A DNA stretch of 64,000 bases from Chamaelirium japonicum (GCA_947650365.1 OX393551.1:64879755-64943754), one strand, 5' to 3'; positions 34,659-48,818 are shown, numbered from the stretch's first letter. A program made the numbers and translations. Notes: generated from the letters alone by a model not told the origin.

Positions 34659-35245
34659 CTCAAACAGCTTACAGTTCATACAAGGCATGCAAAAGTTAAG
34701 TAGGTCTACAGAAATATCTATCAGTGGTCCCGGTGATTAAATGACATCAGCTGCATATATTAAACATATACCACTAAACCAGTATAATTTAGCTTGTATG
34801 TTAGCAGATATTATCATACAGGCAGAGCAATGCTCAAATTATCACTAAGTTTCAAGATCCGATAAAAGTACACAGGAAACAGACCCCAAAAAAAAAATCC
34901 AAACGATGCTTATTAAAAAGATAGTAGCATTCATTATATACCAACATATCGGAAATACTGCAGAAAAGAGGCGTTTAACACTAGAAATTTAATTGCATAG
35001 ATTAAATTCCTTCGAATTTCAGAGCACATCGCTTGGCTGAAACAAGAGAAAATCCTACAGCATTGGTTTCAAATTCTCTTTCCTGATTCCACCTGGAATA
35101 GGGTTAGAGAGCCGGACCTTTAGTTTCCAAAGTTATGCCTTATTTCCAAACCACGGAGCAATGTAGATGCATTATACAGGCCATTTCCTCTCTGGATTCA
35201 CTTTCACCAATCCCAGTCCATGATGCAGGAGGGGCAACAGATGAA
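34659..35245 (-). repeat. Direct repeat copy B, inside the CDF intron near exon 2
   Basis: 587 bp, matching 31953-32838 without the MITE. Together the two copies flank the Dof-encoding exon about 2.7 kb apart in direct orientation. Confidence 0.88.
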
Positions 35246-36116
35246 ACTTCTTGAATATTAACAGAAAGTACATCAATGATGACAAACTATAAAGATATGG
35301 GCTTAGTTGAAGTCCCAACATGACTGGATGCTCATTTGTCAATTGTTTCACATTAGTAATTGCTTCTTATAAATGTCCTTAATAATTTCAATGTAACCTC
35401 GAGGTACCCATATCGTTCTTAAAACCCACCAGTTTGCATCTCATGATACTCTATCGGAAGCTTTGACGCAGTATAACGTGACTTGAACATCCAACATGAT
35501 GCAAAAACGGTGCAAATCTTGAATCAAAACTTCTATCGCAAGAGAAATTTACTGATTTCTAGTCCAATCAAACTCATCCTATAACAGTTCTAGCCAATCA
35601 AATAAAAATGCAATGCAGCACATAATGGTCGCTGAAATAAAAATGATCAATTCAGAAACTCAATTAGAAGATTACCATAGAAGTCAATGCTAAGTGCAAG
35701 ATAATCCAACAAGAAACAAATCCAAGAAAAAGTTTGCCTTTGAGCCTTAAGGTGTTAGATACGTTGCTAGTTATAGAACTATTGGGCACACCATGGTTAT
35801 CATCGCGCGGCATGCTATTCAAGGGAAATATCTAATTTTGGATCTAGCACCCAATTTTGAAACATTTCTCAGTCCTACATGGGTCAATGGATGCTTATTG
35901 TCTTGAGGTCAACGACTTGTGATTAGTGTATAGATTAGGCCAATACATAATATTGGATGCAAAATGTGAATGTGGTGTAGAATGGGGTTGCATGGATAGT
36001 GTAAGCCTTGGATTTCGGTGGAGGGATATGGGTATGTAATGAGATATGATGTATTTCAGCCCTGCCCACTACATAGCGCAAGTGGCTAGTATATATAAAA
36101 GAAGGGAGCACCACAA

Positions 36117-36120
<4 letters not shown>
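35246..36120. other. CDF intron sequence, possible LTR fragment
   Basis: A possible LTR start TGTTAGATACG (35753) is followed by TCCTACATGGGTCAATGG and TATATATAAAAG (36091-36102). It could be a copia LTR remnant, but no partner or PBS was found. Confidence 0.35.
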
Positions 36121-36180
<60 letters not shown>

Positions 36181-36207
36181 CCTCCCTCCCTCCCTCCCTC
36201 CCTCCCT

Positions 36208-36241
<34 letters not shown>
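36119..36241. repeat. CT / CCCT microsatellite
   Basis: (CT)n, then (CCCT)n at about 36175-36215, then (CT)n again. It marks the left edge of the truncated copia element. Confidence 0.95.
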
Positions 36242-36244
<3 letters not shown>

Positions 36245-36249
36245 CATCA

Positions 36250-39200
36250 ATGACTAGGACGATCTCACTAGTCATCCATTCCGATCTTCTCCCACCCTAT
36301 CTCTTCATCCTCAAAAAAAAGGGAAGATTGTCTGCCTAGATCACCACATGCCTGGATTGTCAAGCGGCTCGTACCTACACTGCTCGCTCGCCGATCAATC
36401 AATCACCCTGCCTGAATCGTCGTTGGTCATCACCCACCGTTGCACTGCTCATCGCTGCACTGATTGCTCACCATTGCACCACTTGTCACTATTGCTGCCT
36501 ATGTAGCCGCAAAAACAGCACAAATAAAGACTGGTAGCAAAGGTGGTGAACCTGAAGTCTCTGCAAAAGAAGTGGTAGCATGCGAAGTAGGGAAAGTTGG
36601 TGCAGCTGGCAGTGTAGGAATGGCACTGACTGGCGACGAGTGCAGGTATAAATGACAGGCGAGCGCGGGGGCTCAAGTACTGGAGCAGAGACAGTAGTAG
36701 CATCTGGAGTCACTGGGGTAGGAAGGAGACCCAAAGAGGAATCAGGGATCTAGAGGAAGGACAAGTCTAAAGAGGGAGAGTATCCTGAGAATAAGGGCAT
36801 GCCCTCGAAGGTCACGTGTCGAGAGATGCGGATATGACGAGCAGAAGGGTCATAGCAACGCCAACCCTTGTGCTCAAAATTGTACCCTAAGAAAACACAC
36901 TTTGTCTACCAAGGAGAAAGCTTTATACACTTCCCAGGTGGAAGCAAGACAAAGCTAGTACACCAAAAGTCAGTAGAACTCTATAATTAGAAACAATGAA
37001 ATAGAGTCGCTAAAACAGGACTGACCAGAAAGAAGTGGGGAAGGAGTCTGATTAATCAGATGGACAGAGATAAGAACATCAACCCAGAAGTGACGAGGAA
37101 CTGAGGCAGAGAACAAAAAAAACCGAACAGTCTCAAGAATGTGACGATGCTTACTCTCGGTAACCTCATTCATTGCAGGCGTGTAAGAACACGACTACTG
37201 TTATAGAGTACCGTGAGAGAAAATGATGTTATGAAATTCGGAAGAAATATAATCTCCAGCACCATCTGAGCAAAAAACCATGATCCGTTTCCCAAATTGA
37301 GTATGGACCATACTAGTGAAATCACGATATATCTGACACACATCGGACCTACGACGCAAGAGGGTCACCCAGGTGAACCGAAAGAAGTCATCAATGAAAC
37401 TGGCGTAATAATGAAGGTGAGATATATACGCAATTGGTGATGACCCCCAAATGTCAGAATGCACAAAATCGAAAAGAGAAATAGACACAGACTCACTAGA
37501 GGGACAAGGAAGAGCCGACTGCTTAGCAAACTTACAACTCGTACAAAAAGAAAGATAAGTGTGTCCGGAATAGAATATGCTATGAAGACGCATCACAAAG
37601 GGATGCCCAAGGCGGCGATGCCAAAGATAAGCAACGGAAAAAAAAACAGCAACACATGAAGCAGCGGAAGACAATGGAACGTGAAGATGCTACAAACCAT
37701 ACAAGCCACCAAGTTTTCGTCCTGTCCCAACCTAATGGCGAGTGTGAGGATCTTCCACCACACAAGAGTATACTGAAAAGATAACGGTGAAGCCTAGATT
37801 AGCTAATTTACGAACCGAAAGCAGATTAACCGACACGCGAGAAGCATCAAGCACATCAGGGAGTGAGAGGCGACCGCTAGAGTTACAAGAGGTGGTGATA
37901 GAACCAGAGTAAGTGATGTCCAAAGGAGACCCATCGGCAATACGAAGCTAGAGCTGAGAAGCCACATAGGTACATAAAGGGTGAACAGCAGCGTTGGAGG
38001 TCAGGTGATGAGTCAATACATAGTCAAAGATTCAAGAGGTGCTATAGAGACTCAGATGACACTGAGCAGGGGAAGAGGTGGCAGACAAGATCGTCATGGT
38101 TGCCATAGCGGCAGATAACTGCTCCAGTTAGCTAAGATATGGTTAGGATCTCGAAGGAGGCAAGCACTCTGTTAAAGCAAGCGCCCGACACCTCCTAGGG
38201 GATCTTGATTGTCACCGCCAAAGAAACTTTCTACGACGACGCCTCCAGTTGGATGAGAATCAAAGGATCAAAGAGATCCAAAGAAACAGAGTGATGAACC
38301 TTTAAAATCCTCTGTTTTCCTCCCTTTGGTTAGCCTTCTTCCAGCTAAGGTACCTAGCGAGATCGAGCGAGCTCCTCGAACTAGCGATGCGAGACGACAA
38401 TGCCTCGAAGGAGGACTCTTGCCTTAGGATACCATGGAGGCAAGGGAAGGTAAATCAGGTAAATAGAGCCTATGTTTTGATATTTGAACTGATTGTTTTG
38501 AATAGTCCCTATGTTTTGAAGTTTGAAGTTTGAAGAACAAACCCTCTGTTTTGAACCGATTGTGAGTGAATAAATCAGTCACTGTTTGCCAAAGCTGATA
38601 AGGAATTGAAACGAACCTGCACGTGAATTGATTTGCTAAAACTAAAGTTGGATGGATGTTCGACCCGTATGCCCAAGTATCCGATAGCCAAACCTTAATT
38701 AGGATCCGATAGCCAAAAGAGGCAAAAACTTCAATCCGAGAAACAAAAAGGCTTCTTCTCCAAAGAGAGTCCAAATTGGGAAAGGGAAGAATATCGCTTG
38801 TGGCCTCTAGTTGCAGATAAGGGCAAAGAAGAAGATTTTGTCGCTTGCAGAGAGGTCCCACAATCAAATCACTCTGTTTGATAGATTTCGCCAATTTTCG
38901 ACAAATCTAAAGAAATTTGAATTAGTCGACGGACGAAGTTGCTCGAATTAAACCAAAATTTTCGCTGAATGAGGTCTTCAATACAGAGGGAAGCTCCGTC
39001 GAATGCCAATAATGGAGAGGGAAGCTTCTACAGGACGGAATCCTTGACAGACTGGAATCAGCCACCTGATGTCAACTCAGTCAGAAGAGGTAAGACCCAA
39101 CAATCGATTGACGTTAGATCTCAGCCGACCAGATGTCGATGAGTCCAAACAATGATGCAGTCACTGGATCTACCAATAGATCTACCGATACGAAGCCTCT

Positions 39201-39298
39201 GATGACATTCTGACAATGGAGTGGGCAATGTAGATGGAGTTGCGACGAGGACGAGGCTCCGCCGGTGAGGAGGGATCTATGGCACTGATACAATGTTA

Positions 39299-39334
<36 letters not shown>

Positions 39335-39477
39335 TTGAGAGAAAAAAGAATTACTTTACTCTTTGGAGCAATGGCCCTATATATGACTAGAAAGGATAAA
39401 GTCACTAAGGGTGAGCATACCTCAAGGAGGCTAATAAACATATACAAAGACTAAGAATATATATACATACTCTAACA
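36250..39477 (-). pseudogene. Truncated Ty1/copia retrotransposon, minus strand
   Basis: The minus-strand 5' LTR is 39477-39294 (184 bp, TGTTAGAG...CTCTAACA with a GA microsatellite), followed by TTGTATCAGTGCC, a degenerate Met-tRNA PBS. Pol remnants follow in order. The protease-integrase junction lies at 37923-37732 (LPDVLDASRVSVNLLSVRKL). The integrase zinc finger and core lie at 37674-37201 (LWHRRLGHP, CTSCKFAK, HSDIWG, SFIDDFFRFTW). An integrase tail with SKHRHILETVRFFLFSASVP at 37173-36970 and a linker before RT at 36734-36489 follow. RT, RNase H and the 3' LTR are missing. Several frameshifts and stops are present. It lies in sense orientation within the CDF intron. Confidence 0.85.
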
Positions 39478-39885
39478 ATTATGAAACAAATCAAGCCTAA
39501 TAAACAAACCCTAAAAATTTAGCACGACCCTAAAATTGAAGAAATAGAAACACTAGAAAGGATAAATCACATGTATGTAGAACGATAATTCAAAGAAAAC
39601 AAAAAATTTCCATAAGCAAACAATAACATTAACCCTAGTAAAAAAACATGATACAAACTCCAACTTAGGACATATAGATAGATAGGTCAGAAGAAAGACA
39701 AAGAAAATGGTATTTAAGTATATGGATCATACATACATAGGAAAAGAAAACAAGAAAAAAACTTTTTATATAGGTTGCCCGCCTAGGCTGTGGCCTAGGT
39801 GATTAGGCCTAAAAAGGCTTAGGCGACACCTTGACAACACTGCTCTACTAAGATAATCAATACCTACTCTATTATTGTGGCCTCA
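39478..39885. other. CDF intron, AT-rich, unassigned
   Basis: No feature was recognised in these 400 bp between the copia LTR and the LINE. Confidence 0.5.
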
Positions 39886-40301
39886 AGAACCAGAAAAATA
39901 AGGTTGATTGGGTTGTTTCTTCTGTTTATGGGCCCAATGTTGCGTCTTTGCGAGATGATTTCTAGAATGAGATTCATGGTATTCAATCTTTCTTTGGATC
40001 TTGGGTTACCAGTGGCTACTTCAATACCACAAGATTCTAGAGAGGAGTGGTAGCATGGGGAGTAAGAAATCTATGGAGGATTTTGCACAGATTGTCGTTG
40101 ATCTGGATATTGTTGAATTACAAATGAGTTGTCATAATTAAACTAGATTTAATTAAAAGGGGTTTTCTATCTTTAGTCAGAATCGATAGATTCCTCATCT
40201 CTGATGATTAGGAGAGCTTTTATCCCAAGTCTTCTCAATACTCCCTCATAGCTTTTACTTTAGACCTTGTACCTATTATGGATACTCTTTCAGGTGTTAA
40301 G

Positions 40302-40947
40302 CCTAGGGGTGGCAATTTTTTGTCCAACTCGTCCGACTGATCCGGTCCATCCTAGAAAAACTGAGTTCGAGCATGGATTTCTTGTCTGAAATCCGAGTTC
40401 GGGTCATTATTATTATTATAGGGATCTGGTAGCCTAAACCGCGGTCTAGAAAAAATCCCTAGACCCTGATAGCATTTGACCAACCTACAAGTTTCGGAAT
40501 TTGTTGAAATTTGGTGGGTGTGTTGTCTAGGATAAAATAATCACCCTCACCAAATTTCAACAAATTCCAAAACTTCTAGGGTCATCACATGGTAAAAACT
40601 ATAAATATGAATGATAAAATGAGGTCGACCGGTGTATCGCACTCATCCCCGATCATGCGGTTGAGGTCGCACATCGTACGCACCACACACCGCATCCTAA
40701 CACGCCCCTATATATAGTATATATATATATAGGTATATATAATTAGTACAAATAATTATAATATATTGTTAAATTAATATAATTTATTATATATTCATAC
40801 ATTCCGGGTAGGTTTCACGTTGTTCGATTTGAAACATGGTCGGTTCCGAACAAGCAAGGACGACTGAAATCTGGGTCAGGGATGGAACCGGGTCAGACGG
40901 ATAGGTTCTTGTCCGAGACGGATCCGGGATTTTGCCACACCTAGGCA
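40302..40947. mobile_element. hAT-like MITE within the LINE
   Basis: Ends CCTAGGGGTGGCAA and (reverse complement) CCTAGGTGTGGCAA resemble the 22459 element. GTGTTAAG and TAGTTAAG flank it as an imperfect 8-bp duplication. A TA-rich stretch lies at 40708-40740. Confidence 0.65.
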
Positions 40948-41542
40948 CTAGTTAAGTTACTAGTTCCTTTGTTCAGGCTCGAAAATAAATGTGGTTGCAG
41001 CATTCAGATTTTGATTCTCTTGTCAAAGGTGGTGGAGTCAAGCTGGTTGTCTTCCTAACTTAGGTTGTGTTTCGTTGGTGCATTTGTAGTTCTAACTACT
41101 GCAGTTGGAACTACATATGAGTTTCACTTGTTTGGTTTGTTACTCCATAGTCAATTGATATATTTTTGACTACACCAAGCCCCCTTTTGATGTAGTTGGA
41201 ACTCTATCAAAAAAAGGTGTGGATTCCAATGCAGCAGTTGGTTTTCACGATTGATTGGGTCAAACTATAGCAAAAGGCTAATAACAATGGATCAAGAATA
41301 TACTCTATAATTATGCAAAAACCAAATAACAAATTTGGAAGTACGGCTTTCCAACCACCAGCAAATCAAACAATTATAGTGCAAACTGCAATAGTTAAAA
41401 CTATAGTATCAAAACTCAGTCCGACTCGACTCGACCAAAAATCGAGTCGACTCAGACCGAAACTCGGACCAACTTGGTTCGACTTGGTCTGACTCGATCC
41501 GACTTGGTCTGACTTAGGTTATTTACTATTTTGAGTTTTAAA

Positions 41543-42546
<1,004 letters not shown>

Positions 42547-42624
<78 letters not shown>
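42547..42624. repeat. (TA)n microsatellite, right of the palindromic element
   Basis: About 39 TA units, the other half of the microsatellite target. Confidence 0.95.
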
Positions 42625-42628
<4 letters not shown>

Positions 42629-43981
42629 CCGAGTCGCTCGAGTCGAGTCTTCGAGTTACTCGACTCGGTGGACTTTCGAGTCGAGTCCGAGTTCCGGGTT
42701 TTTGAACACTGGTTAAAACTACGTGTATTTGAAACTATATTTTAGTTGGAATTACATTGTAGTTCCAATACCAACTACAAACAACCAAACACAATCTTAG
42801 CTAGTAACATTGTCCATAAGCTTAGGTTTCTCAAAAAGATGATTAAAACATGGAGAGATAATCATTTTGGTAATCTCACCGGGCTGAAACCATCCATTCC
42901 TTTAAGGAATAATGTCTTAGAAGTCAAAGCGGAGAGCTCTCCTTTGTCTCTTTTAGATAAACATGATTTGTCATCTGTAATTGAGGTACTTAAGCAAGTA
43001 CTATTGAAGAAGGAGATCATGTGGAAGCATCGATCAAGAGATAGGGGACGACATCAATTCTTATTTTCACAAATTTTCCAATGACGGAAAGCGAAGGGAC
43101 TCTCTTTACTCCTTATCCATCAATAGAATTGTTCCCAATGGTTAGCGGCATATTCTTCAAGGTATTTTCTTCTCACTTTCAGAACTACTTCAGTGGGTTT
43201 AAACTTGACTGGTCAAATATTCATCTTTAGAGTATTGTTTCTACTTCTAATCATGATGCCTCACTCAGAAGAGAAATTTAAATGTATAGTCTTAGGCATA
43301 AATGTTGAGGGAGCGCTCTGGGACCCAACAGTTTCCCCCTGTTTTTCTATAAGAAAATTGGTATGTTATTCAATCAAACATTTGCATATTTCTGTTTGAT
43401 TGTTTGCTAAGAAAGTCAACGTTGCTAGTATAAATTATTCTTAGATTATTCAGATACCCAAGAAATACGGGTTGGAATTCATTTTAGAGTGGCCCACTAG
43501 CCTATCAAACTACACTTATAAAATCATCATTAAGATCCTCTCTAATAGGTTAGTTGAAGTGGTGAAGGATATCATTATAGGCAATCAAAAAACTTAGATC
43601 AAAGGAAGGACCATTTCGGATAGTGACACTGAGCTCAGGAAATTATTTACCAACTTAAATAGAATAATTAGGAGGGGCTTTCTTCTTAAGTTGGATTTTG
43701 AGAGGTCATTTAACATATTTTTCTTATGAAAATTTTAAAGCTAAATATTTCTCAGCTAATAGGTTAGATTGGATTTGGGATTGTTCTTCTGCCAAGCTTT
43801 CTTGTTCAGTAAACAAGAAGATTGACAATCATTTCAAATTAGGGAGAGGTCTGAAGCAGGGTTGTCCCCTCCCTCTTTCTTTTTATTTTGGTTGTTGATG
43901 TGTCAGATGTCATTATTCAATTGGCGGTTCATAAAGGTTTTCTTAGCAGCATTGTCGATTATTCTTGAAGTGTAACAAACC

Positions 43982-44330
43982 TCTGTTACCAAAATCTCTG
44001 ACTTTTTGATTAAGTCTTGATTAAAACACGACTTATTCAGTAAACATTCACTACGCGACTCTTTCCCGATTTTTTAAAAAAGTCATGATTTTATGAAAAT
44101 GTCACGATTTCACATTTTAATCCCGATTTACGTATTTTAATCCCGATTAATTGTGTTTTAATCCTATCATGCATTGCTCAAAAAACCTATTGTAACATCT
44201 ATATAAAAATATGTTCTAAAATTCTACCGTTTGTTTTCCGATTCTTTTCCGATCTTTCCGACTTTTTTCCGATTTTTCCAACTTCTCCCCTAACCGATTT
44301 TTTTCCGACTTCCGACTTGGTATCTATGTC
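43982..44330. mobile_element. 349-bp MITE within the LINE RT region
   Basis: An inverted-orientation relative of 32157-32454 (shared TCCGACTTTTTTCCGATTTT-type interior and GTTACCAAA end). ACAAACC is duplicated at 43975-43981 and 44331-44337. It interrupts the LINE just before the FADD catalytic codons. Confidence 0.82.
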
Positions 44331-45105
44331 ACAAACCTTTATTTTGCTGACGACACCATCCTTTTTTTGTGAAGCTAAGAAAGAACACGTGGCAGTGTTG
44401 AAAATTATTCACTACACCCTTGAATTGCCAATGTATCTGAAGATTAATTTCTATAAATCTTTTCTTTATCATTTAGGTTCTATTCCTAATAAGGTTTTTT
44501 TTGAAGTCCTCCTATGAGTTTAGTAACGATGGCGGGGTGCTTCGTCCAATAGCTTCAACACCCTAGAAAACTAAATCCGCATTGAAGACAAGAATATTCA
44601 TGTGCATCATTACTCAAGATAAGATTTTGACTAGATTAAATCGATCAGAAGAATCCTAATAAGGTTCATGTGAAGCCCTCCTATGTTGATCATCTCTCTT
44701 TACATTGTCCTTTTCCTAAGGGGATTTGGAAGCCAATTAGGGATAAATTACATGTCAAGGGTAGGCCTTGTAGCTTACTATCCTTGCGGAAATCTTGGAG
44801 GAATATTCTTTGTAAAAAGATTTTATTTTTCTTTGCCCACTTCAGGGTTTCTTCATTGTAAGTTTTTTTCTTCTTTTGATTAGTAAACCGGTAGGGGTCT
44901 ACGCCGAATTTCTCCTCAAATAAAGGAGTTTTCCCTAAATAAATAAAAAAACAACGAACTCAGCAGTTGTAGAAAAGAGAAACAAAGCAATCATGTTTGC
45001 GAAATAGCACGACTCAACGGAGTGATTGAGGCTTATCCAATATCAAACATCAGCCGACTCCAGATGAGAATCGGATAAAGAAAAAGGAGGGAGTGCTCTC
45101 TTCAC

Positions 45106-45237
45106 CTTCTCGTCGGCGGCCGGCTCCGGCATCGGCGGCTTGCCAGGAGGCACCCCGTCCTCCGCCGGCGGCTGGCCCTCCGGCACCGGGATCGTCCGCC
45201 CGAAGAGCTTGATCGCCGGATCCCTAGCTTCAGGCAT
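45106..45237 (-). CDS. CDF: Cycling Dof factor (CDF), exon 1
   Basis: This 132-bp exon encodes 44 residues starting MPEARDPAIKLFGRTIPVPE, the conserved N-terminal motif of CDF proteins, linked in Arabidopsis CDF1 to TOPLESS co-repressor binding. It ends at GAGAAG|GTGAAG in phase 0 and joins exon 2 at 34514. An in-frame ATG ten codons upstream (45267) is less likely because family proteins start M-x-E-x-RDPAIKLFG. It is GC-rich, unlike the surrounding intron. Expression across the very long intron cannot be judged from sequence. Confidence 0.87.
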
Positions 45238-45293
45238 TTCGCCGCCGCCCGATCTCCAAATCCTCAACGTCGAATCGCATGTCCGCCTCCGCT

Positions 45294-45337
<44 letters not shown>
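45294..45337 (-). repeat. (CT)n tract in the CDF 5' leader
   Basis: GA repeats on the + strand read as CT on the CDF strand, about 57 bp upstream of the start codon, probably in the 5' UTR. A TATA-like TTTTTTATAAC lies just upstream at 45346-45356 on the minus strand. Confidence 0.8.
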
Positions 45338-45340
<3 letters not shown>

Positions 45341-45654
45341 TTGAAGTTATAAAAAAGATAAGTGGAAATTAAAGGGGATAAGTTGGAGAGAAAAGTTTTA
45401 AGAAATCCGGGGGGAGCGACCGGGAGGTGCCGGTATGGGGGCGCCAGGATGCCAGCTGGCGTCCGAGTCAGCAACCGGGGCTATTGTGAGCCACCACTTT
45501 TCGTGGCTCAGAGATGGAATGAATGACGTCGGGAGCGGACAGGACGATGCACAACGTGGAAAAGGGCAAAAGGCGAGTGACAACGACCTTTCGCTTTTCA
45601 TACTTTCCATCCTTTCTCGGTATAGGAAATTCCGAAATTGCCACTGGAGTCAAT

Positions 45655-45893
45655 GCATTTTTTTTTGTTTTTTTTTTTTTTTTTGGGTAGTGAAGTTGCA
45701 ACCTTTCTAGATGAGCCCCATGGATGCCAATCATTGGTCGGGGATCGAAACGTACCTTAGCAACTGCATCTTTTTCTATCGATGATCACGTCTCCTTACA
45801 ATCGTGGCTTATGGGATTCGAACTGAGGACATGCATCCCTAAGGGTGCCATGTAACACCAACCATGCGCGCTAACAATTGGGTACCAGTACGT
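45655..45893 (-). mobile_element. SINE with 12-bp target duplication, CDF promoter region
   Basis: On the minus strand it has a tRNA-type pol III promoter: an A-box-like TAGCGCGCATGGTTGG (45873-45858), then a B box AGTTCGAATCC (45824-45814) about 33 bp later. It ends in a long A tract. ACTGGAGTCAAT is duplicated exactly at 45643-45654 and 45894-45905. It lies 420-650 bp upstream of the CDF start codon, in the same orientation. Confidence 0.88.
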
Positions 45894-45905
45894 ACTGGAG
45901 TCAAT

Positions 45906-47187
45906 AATGATCAGATTGTTCTATAGTTTTTGTTTTCGAAGAGAAACTACCCTTCACCTCTTTTCCTTTTTCTCATCTTCCGCTTTTTCGAAATCAGCCA
46001 AATGTATAGTAGATGCATTGGACTCCATAGTTGAATGAGTTGCATTCAAGTCTGGTGTGGCCAAGTGTCACGATTTCGAGGAGGAGATGTGTAAGAGGAG
46101 AAAGTAGGATGGTAGGAAAAATGAGGAGGAATAAGAAGGGAGGAAAAAGGTGGAGAGAGAGAGAGAGAGAGGAAGAAAGAGGGAGGGAGATAAAGGTTGT
46201 GGTAGTTATCCGGCGGTGAAGTACATGGCCATTGACGGCGACAATGGGCGTGGGGTGGCTTTAGGATGCTATGGGATATATTGGGTATTTTTTTAACTCT
46301 AAGTTAGGAATGTCTATGATATTTTATGGGTTGTATATAGACTCGTCCTTTTTTTTTGTTAATTTTTTGGAAGGGGATTAACTGTCAGTGCATCACCTCT
46401 TGGGATGCTCTATTTGCACCCATCAATTTGGTGACGACACCTAAAGAGATTTAAATATTTTTTATTCACTCAATTATCCTCATCCCTAACCTCCAACAAG
46501 TCTCTATTGATGCTACCCCAAGGCCCTCCGACTTAGTCACCGCACTCAATCTCGTATGTTATGCCCTTTTCGACAACACCCACAGCCCCGTATACAACCC
46601 TCCTCCTTCCTTCCTCCTCCTCCTTCTCATCCTTCATCTTCCTTCTTCCTCCTTCCCCGTGCCAAAACCTTAAGTCATTGGCTGATGTCTATGACAAACA
46701 GCCAACATTGTGTCGGTGGCTACCCCATTGAAGGTGTCAACGTATGAGGTAGACACCGGCATCAGCATGCCGATGTCGATGGGTACATACCGATATCAGC
46801 ATGGTGATGTCGATAACTACCCTGCTGACTCCGTCGATGAGCAGCCACCTACACGGTGTCGGCAGACTACCACCGACATCGGCTATTGACTTAGGGTTTT
46901 CAGCATGGAAAAGATAGAGGAGGAAGAGGATGAGTAAGAAGGAGGAGGGAGGAGGAGGAGGAGAAGGAGGGCAGCATAGGGGGATGGGGGTGTCATTTGA
47001 AAAGGCGACGCATGGCAACGCTAGGGCGGGGGGTGACTGTGGAGGCAAGGGGGTGGGTGGTGGGATATGGACGATGGCGGGGGGTGTTGGGAGTGAACGA
47101 AGTCATTTTGGCGGGACCTGGTTGGTGCGAATGCCGATGCACTGATCCCTGGGCCCCACCACCAGTCTATGGGTCTGGTTGAAAAAA
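45906..47187. other. Intergenic, GGA/TCC-rich repeats
   Basis: GA/GGA-rich (46080-46200), TCC-rich (46600-46650) and GGA-rich (46915-46980) patches occur, with a GGGTTGTATATAG end at about 46330 like that of the 27969-28760 element. Open frames are low complexity. Confidence 0.5.
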
Positions 47188-47365
47188 AGTAATGTTATTT
47201 GAACAAACTGCAACAACAAAAACTTAGACAAACAAGACCCACGAATTGGTGGCGGGGCTGCTTAATTGGTGCGAGCTGATGCACTAAACCCTGGGACTCG
47301 CCACTAGTCCATGGATCTAGTTTGTCAAAGTTTTTGTTGTTGCAGTTTGTTCAAATAGCATTACT
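47188..47365. mobile_element. 178-bp palindromic MITE
   Basis: AGTAATGTTATTTGAACAAA at the left and AGTAATGCTATTTGAACAAA as reverse complement of the right; arms match for about 75 bp (…ACTGCAACAACAAAAACTT). Confidence 0.85.
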
Positions 47366-48238
47366 CTTTTTCAAATGATACCATCAGGTCTCGGGCAAAG
47401 AAAGAAGAATTATCTAACACCCTCGGTTGGAGCTGAGCACCATTCAGCCGTCGTATATGCATGCCATCGGACGGCATCAGAAGCTCGCCTGCCCTGTAGC
47501 CCATAGCAGGCACCCGATGGGATCATTATTTTTTATTTTTTTTAAATAATCGATCACTAACTAGGGGTGGGACTTGGGCGGGTTGAAGGGTCTGGCCATG
47601 CCCAACCCAACTTGTACAAATCTTAATCCGTTTTGCCTGTGGAACCCAGAAAACCCGTGGAAGCTCAATCCATGCTTGCCCATTATAGTTGTTCGGGTTG
47701 CCCAATTTACAAAATAATGGAGAGGTTGGTCGGGTTGCCCAATTAAAAATGTTTGTGCACATAAATAGATGGGGAAAAAAAACCCAACAGATTTCTAATA
47801 TGTATATAAAAAATCTTTAATTTGTATAACGAATTCTTAACATGCAACATAACAGACAGCCTTTGATTTCCATAAAAAAAACTGCCAAAGCATTCAACCT
47901 TAGTGTGTCACTTCCTTGGGTTGGAAAGATCGATGCCAAATCCTTCCAAATTGAAATTGGGTTAGATCTTTTTTTGTCCAAATCCATCCAAGATTTTAAT
48001 CAGTGTTACCTATGTTTGTCCATTGTTCGGGTTGAACACCTATCACCAACTTTCACATATTTTTCAAACTATAACTTTCAGTATTAATTGGAAAAAAATC
48101 ACTCAGCCACACCCCATGCTTCTCTCCTGACACCCTATTTTTATATTTTTGTGAGACGAAACTGCCCCTGTTTGGCAGAATAGGATGGTTTTTCTTGCAC
48201 CCCTCCCAAAACCAAGCATGCACGCACCCACTCTTTAT
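47366..48238. other. Intergenic with hAT-like fragment
   Basis: CTAGGGGTGGGACTTGGGCG at 47561 resembles the hAT-MITE end and is followed by GGGTTG/CAACCC-rich text. The far end is not found. No gene. Confidence 0.45.
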
Positions 48239-48538
48239 GAGTTCAGATCTCCTCCAGTCGATCGGCCCTTTCGGTGAGTCCGAGTACGCATCATACAGTC
48301 AGCTGGAGTCCAATTCACTTTCAAGTCACTTGCCATCGAGCAACTATGATGCACGTTGGATCCACCAACCAGAGGAGATATGAACTCGCTACACTGCTCT
48401 GGTTGGTGGGTCCGACGTGTATCACAGCGGTATGCAATTGGGCTGGAGTACGATTCACGTCATGTTGTCCGTCAACGTGCGGCTATGATGCGTGTAGACC
48501 CACCGACCGAGCCACCCGATTGGAGGAGATCCGAACTC
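48239..48538. mobile_element. Tandem pair of 'gagttcagatc' MITE units
   Basis: GAGTTCAGATCTCCTCCAG opens the first unit, and an inverted AGAGGAGATATGAACTC closes it near 48384. A second related unit ends TTGGAGGAGATCCGAACTC at 48538. It is the same family as 3505-3671. Confidence 0.65.
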
Positions 48539-48818
48539 AGCTTTATAGGGTACATGAGCTATACTATAGGGGTAGAGATCGAGAAAAAAAAAAAATCAAT
48601 TAAGCTCGTAGGTTCTGCATGTAAAAGGGAAGCATTTAAAAGGAATTATAGAAAAGGAATGTACAAACCATTCAGTGAATGGTACGTAGTAAGATAAGAA
48701 AGAACTCTCATCACCAACATGCAATCCTTTTAGCCTCACTTTTTGGCCAATATTCCTTGCAACGGTCGGGGGGAAATTGGCCAATTATTATAGGGTTCGG
48801 ATCCTCTGAGGTTATTAA

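Noticed and set aside
38424-38894. 156-codon minus-strand ORF in the copia element
   Set aside because: It lies where gag might be expected but shows no gag or zinc-knuckle pattern, so it is left unnamed.
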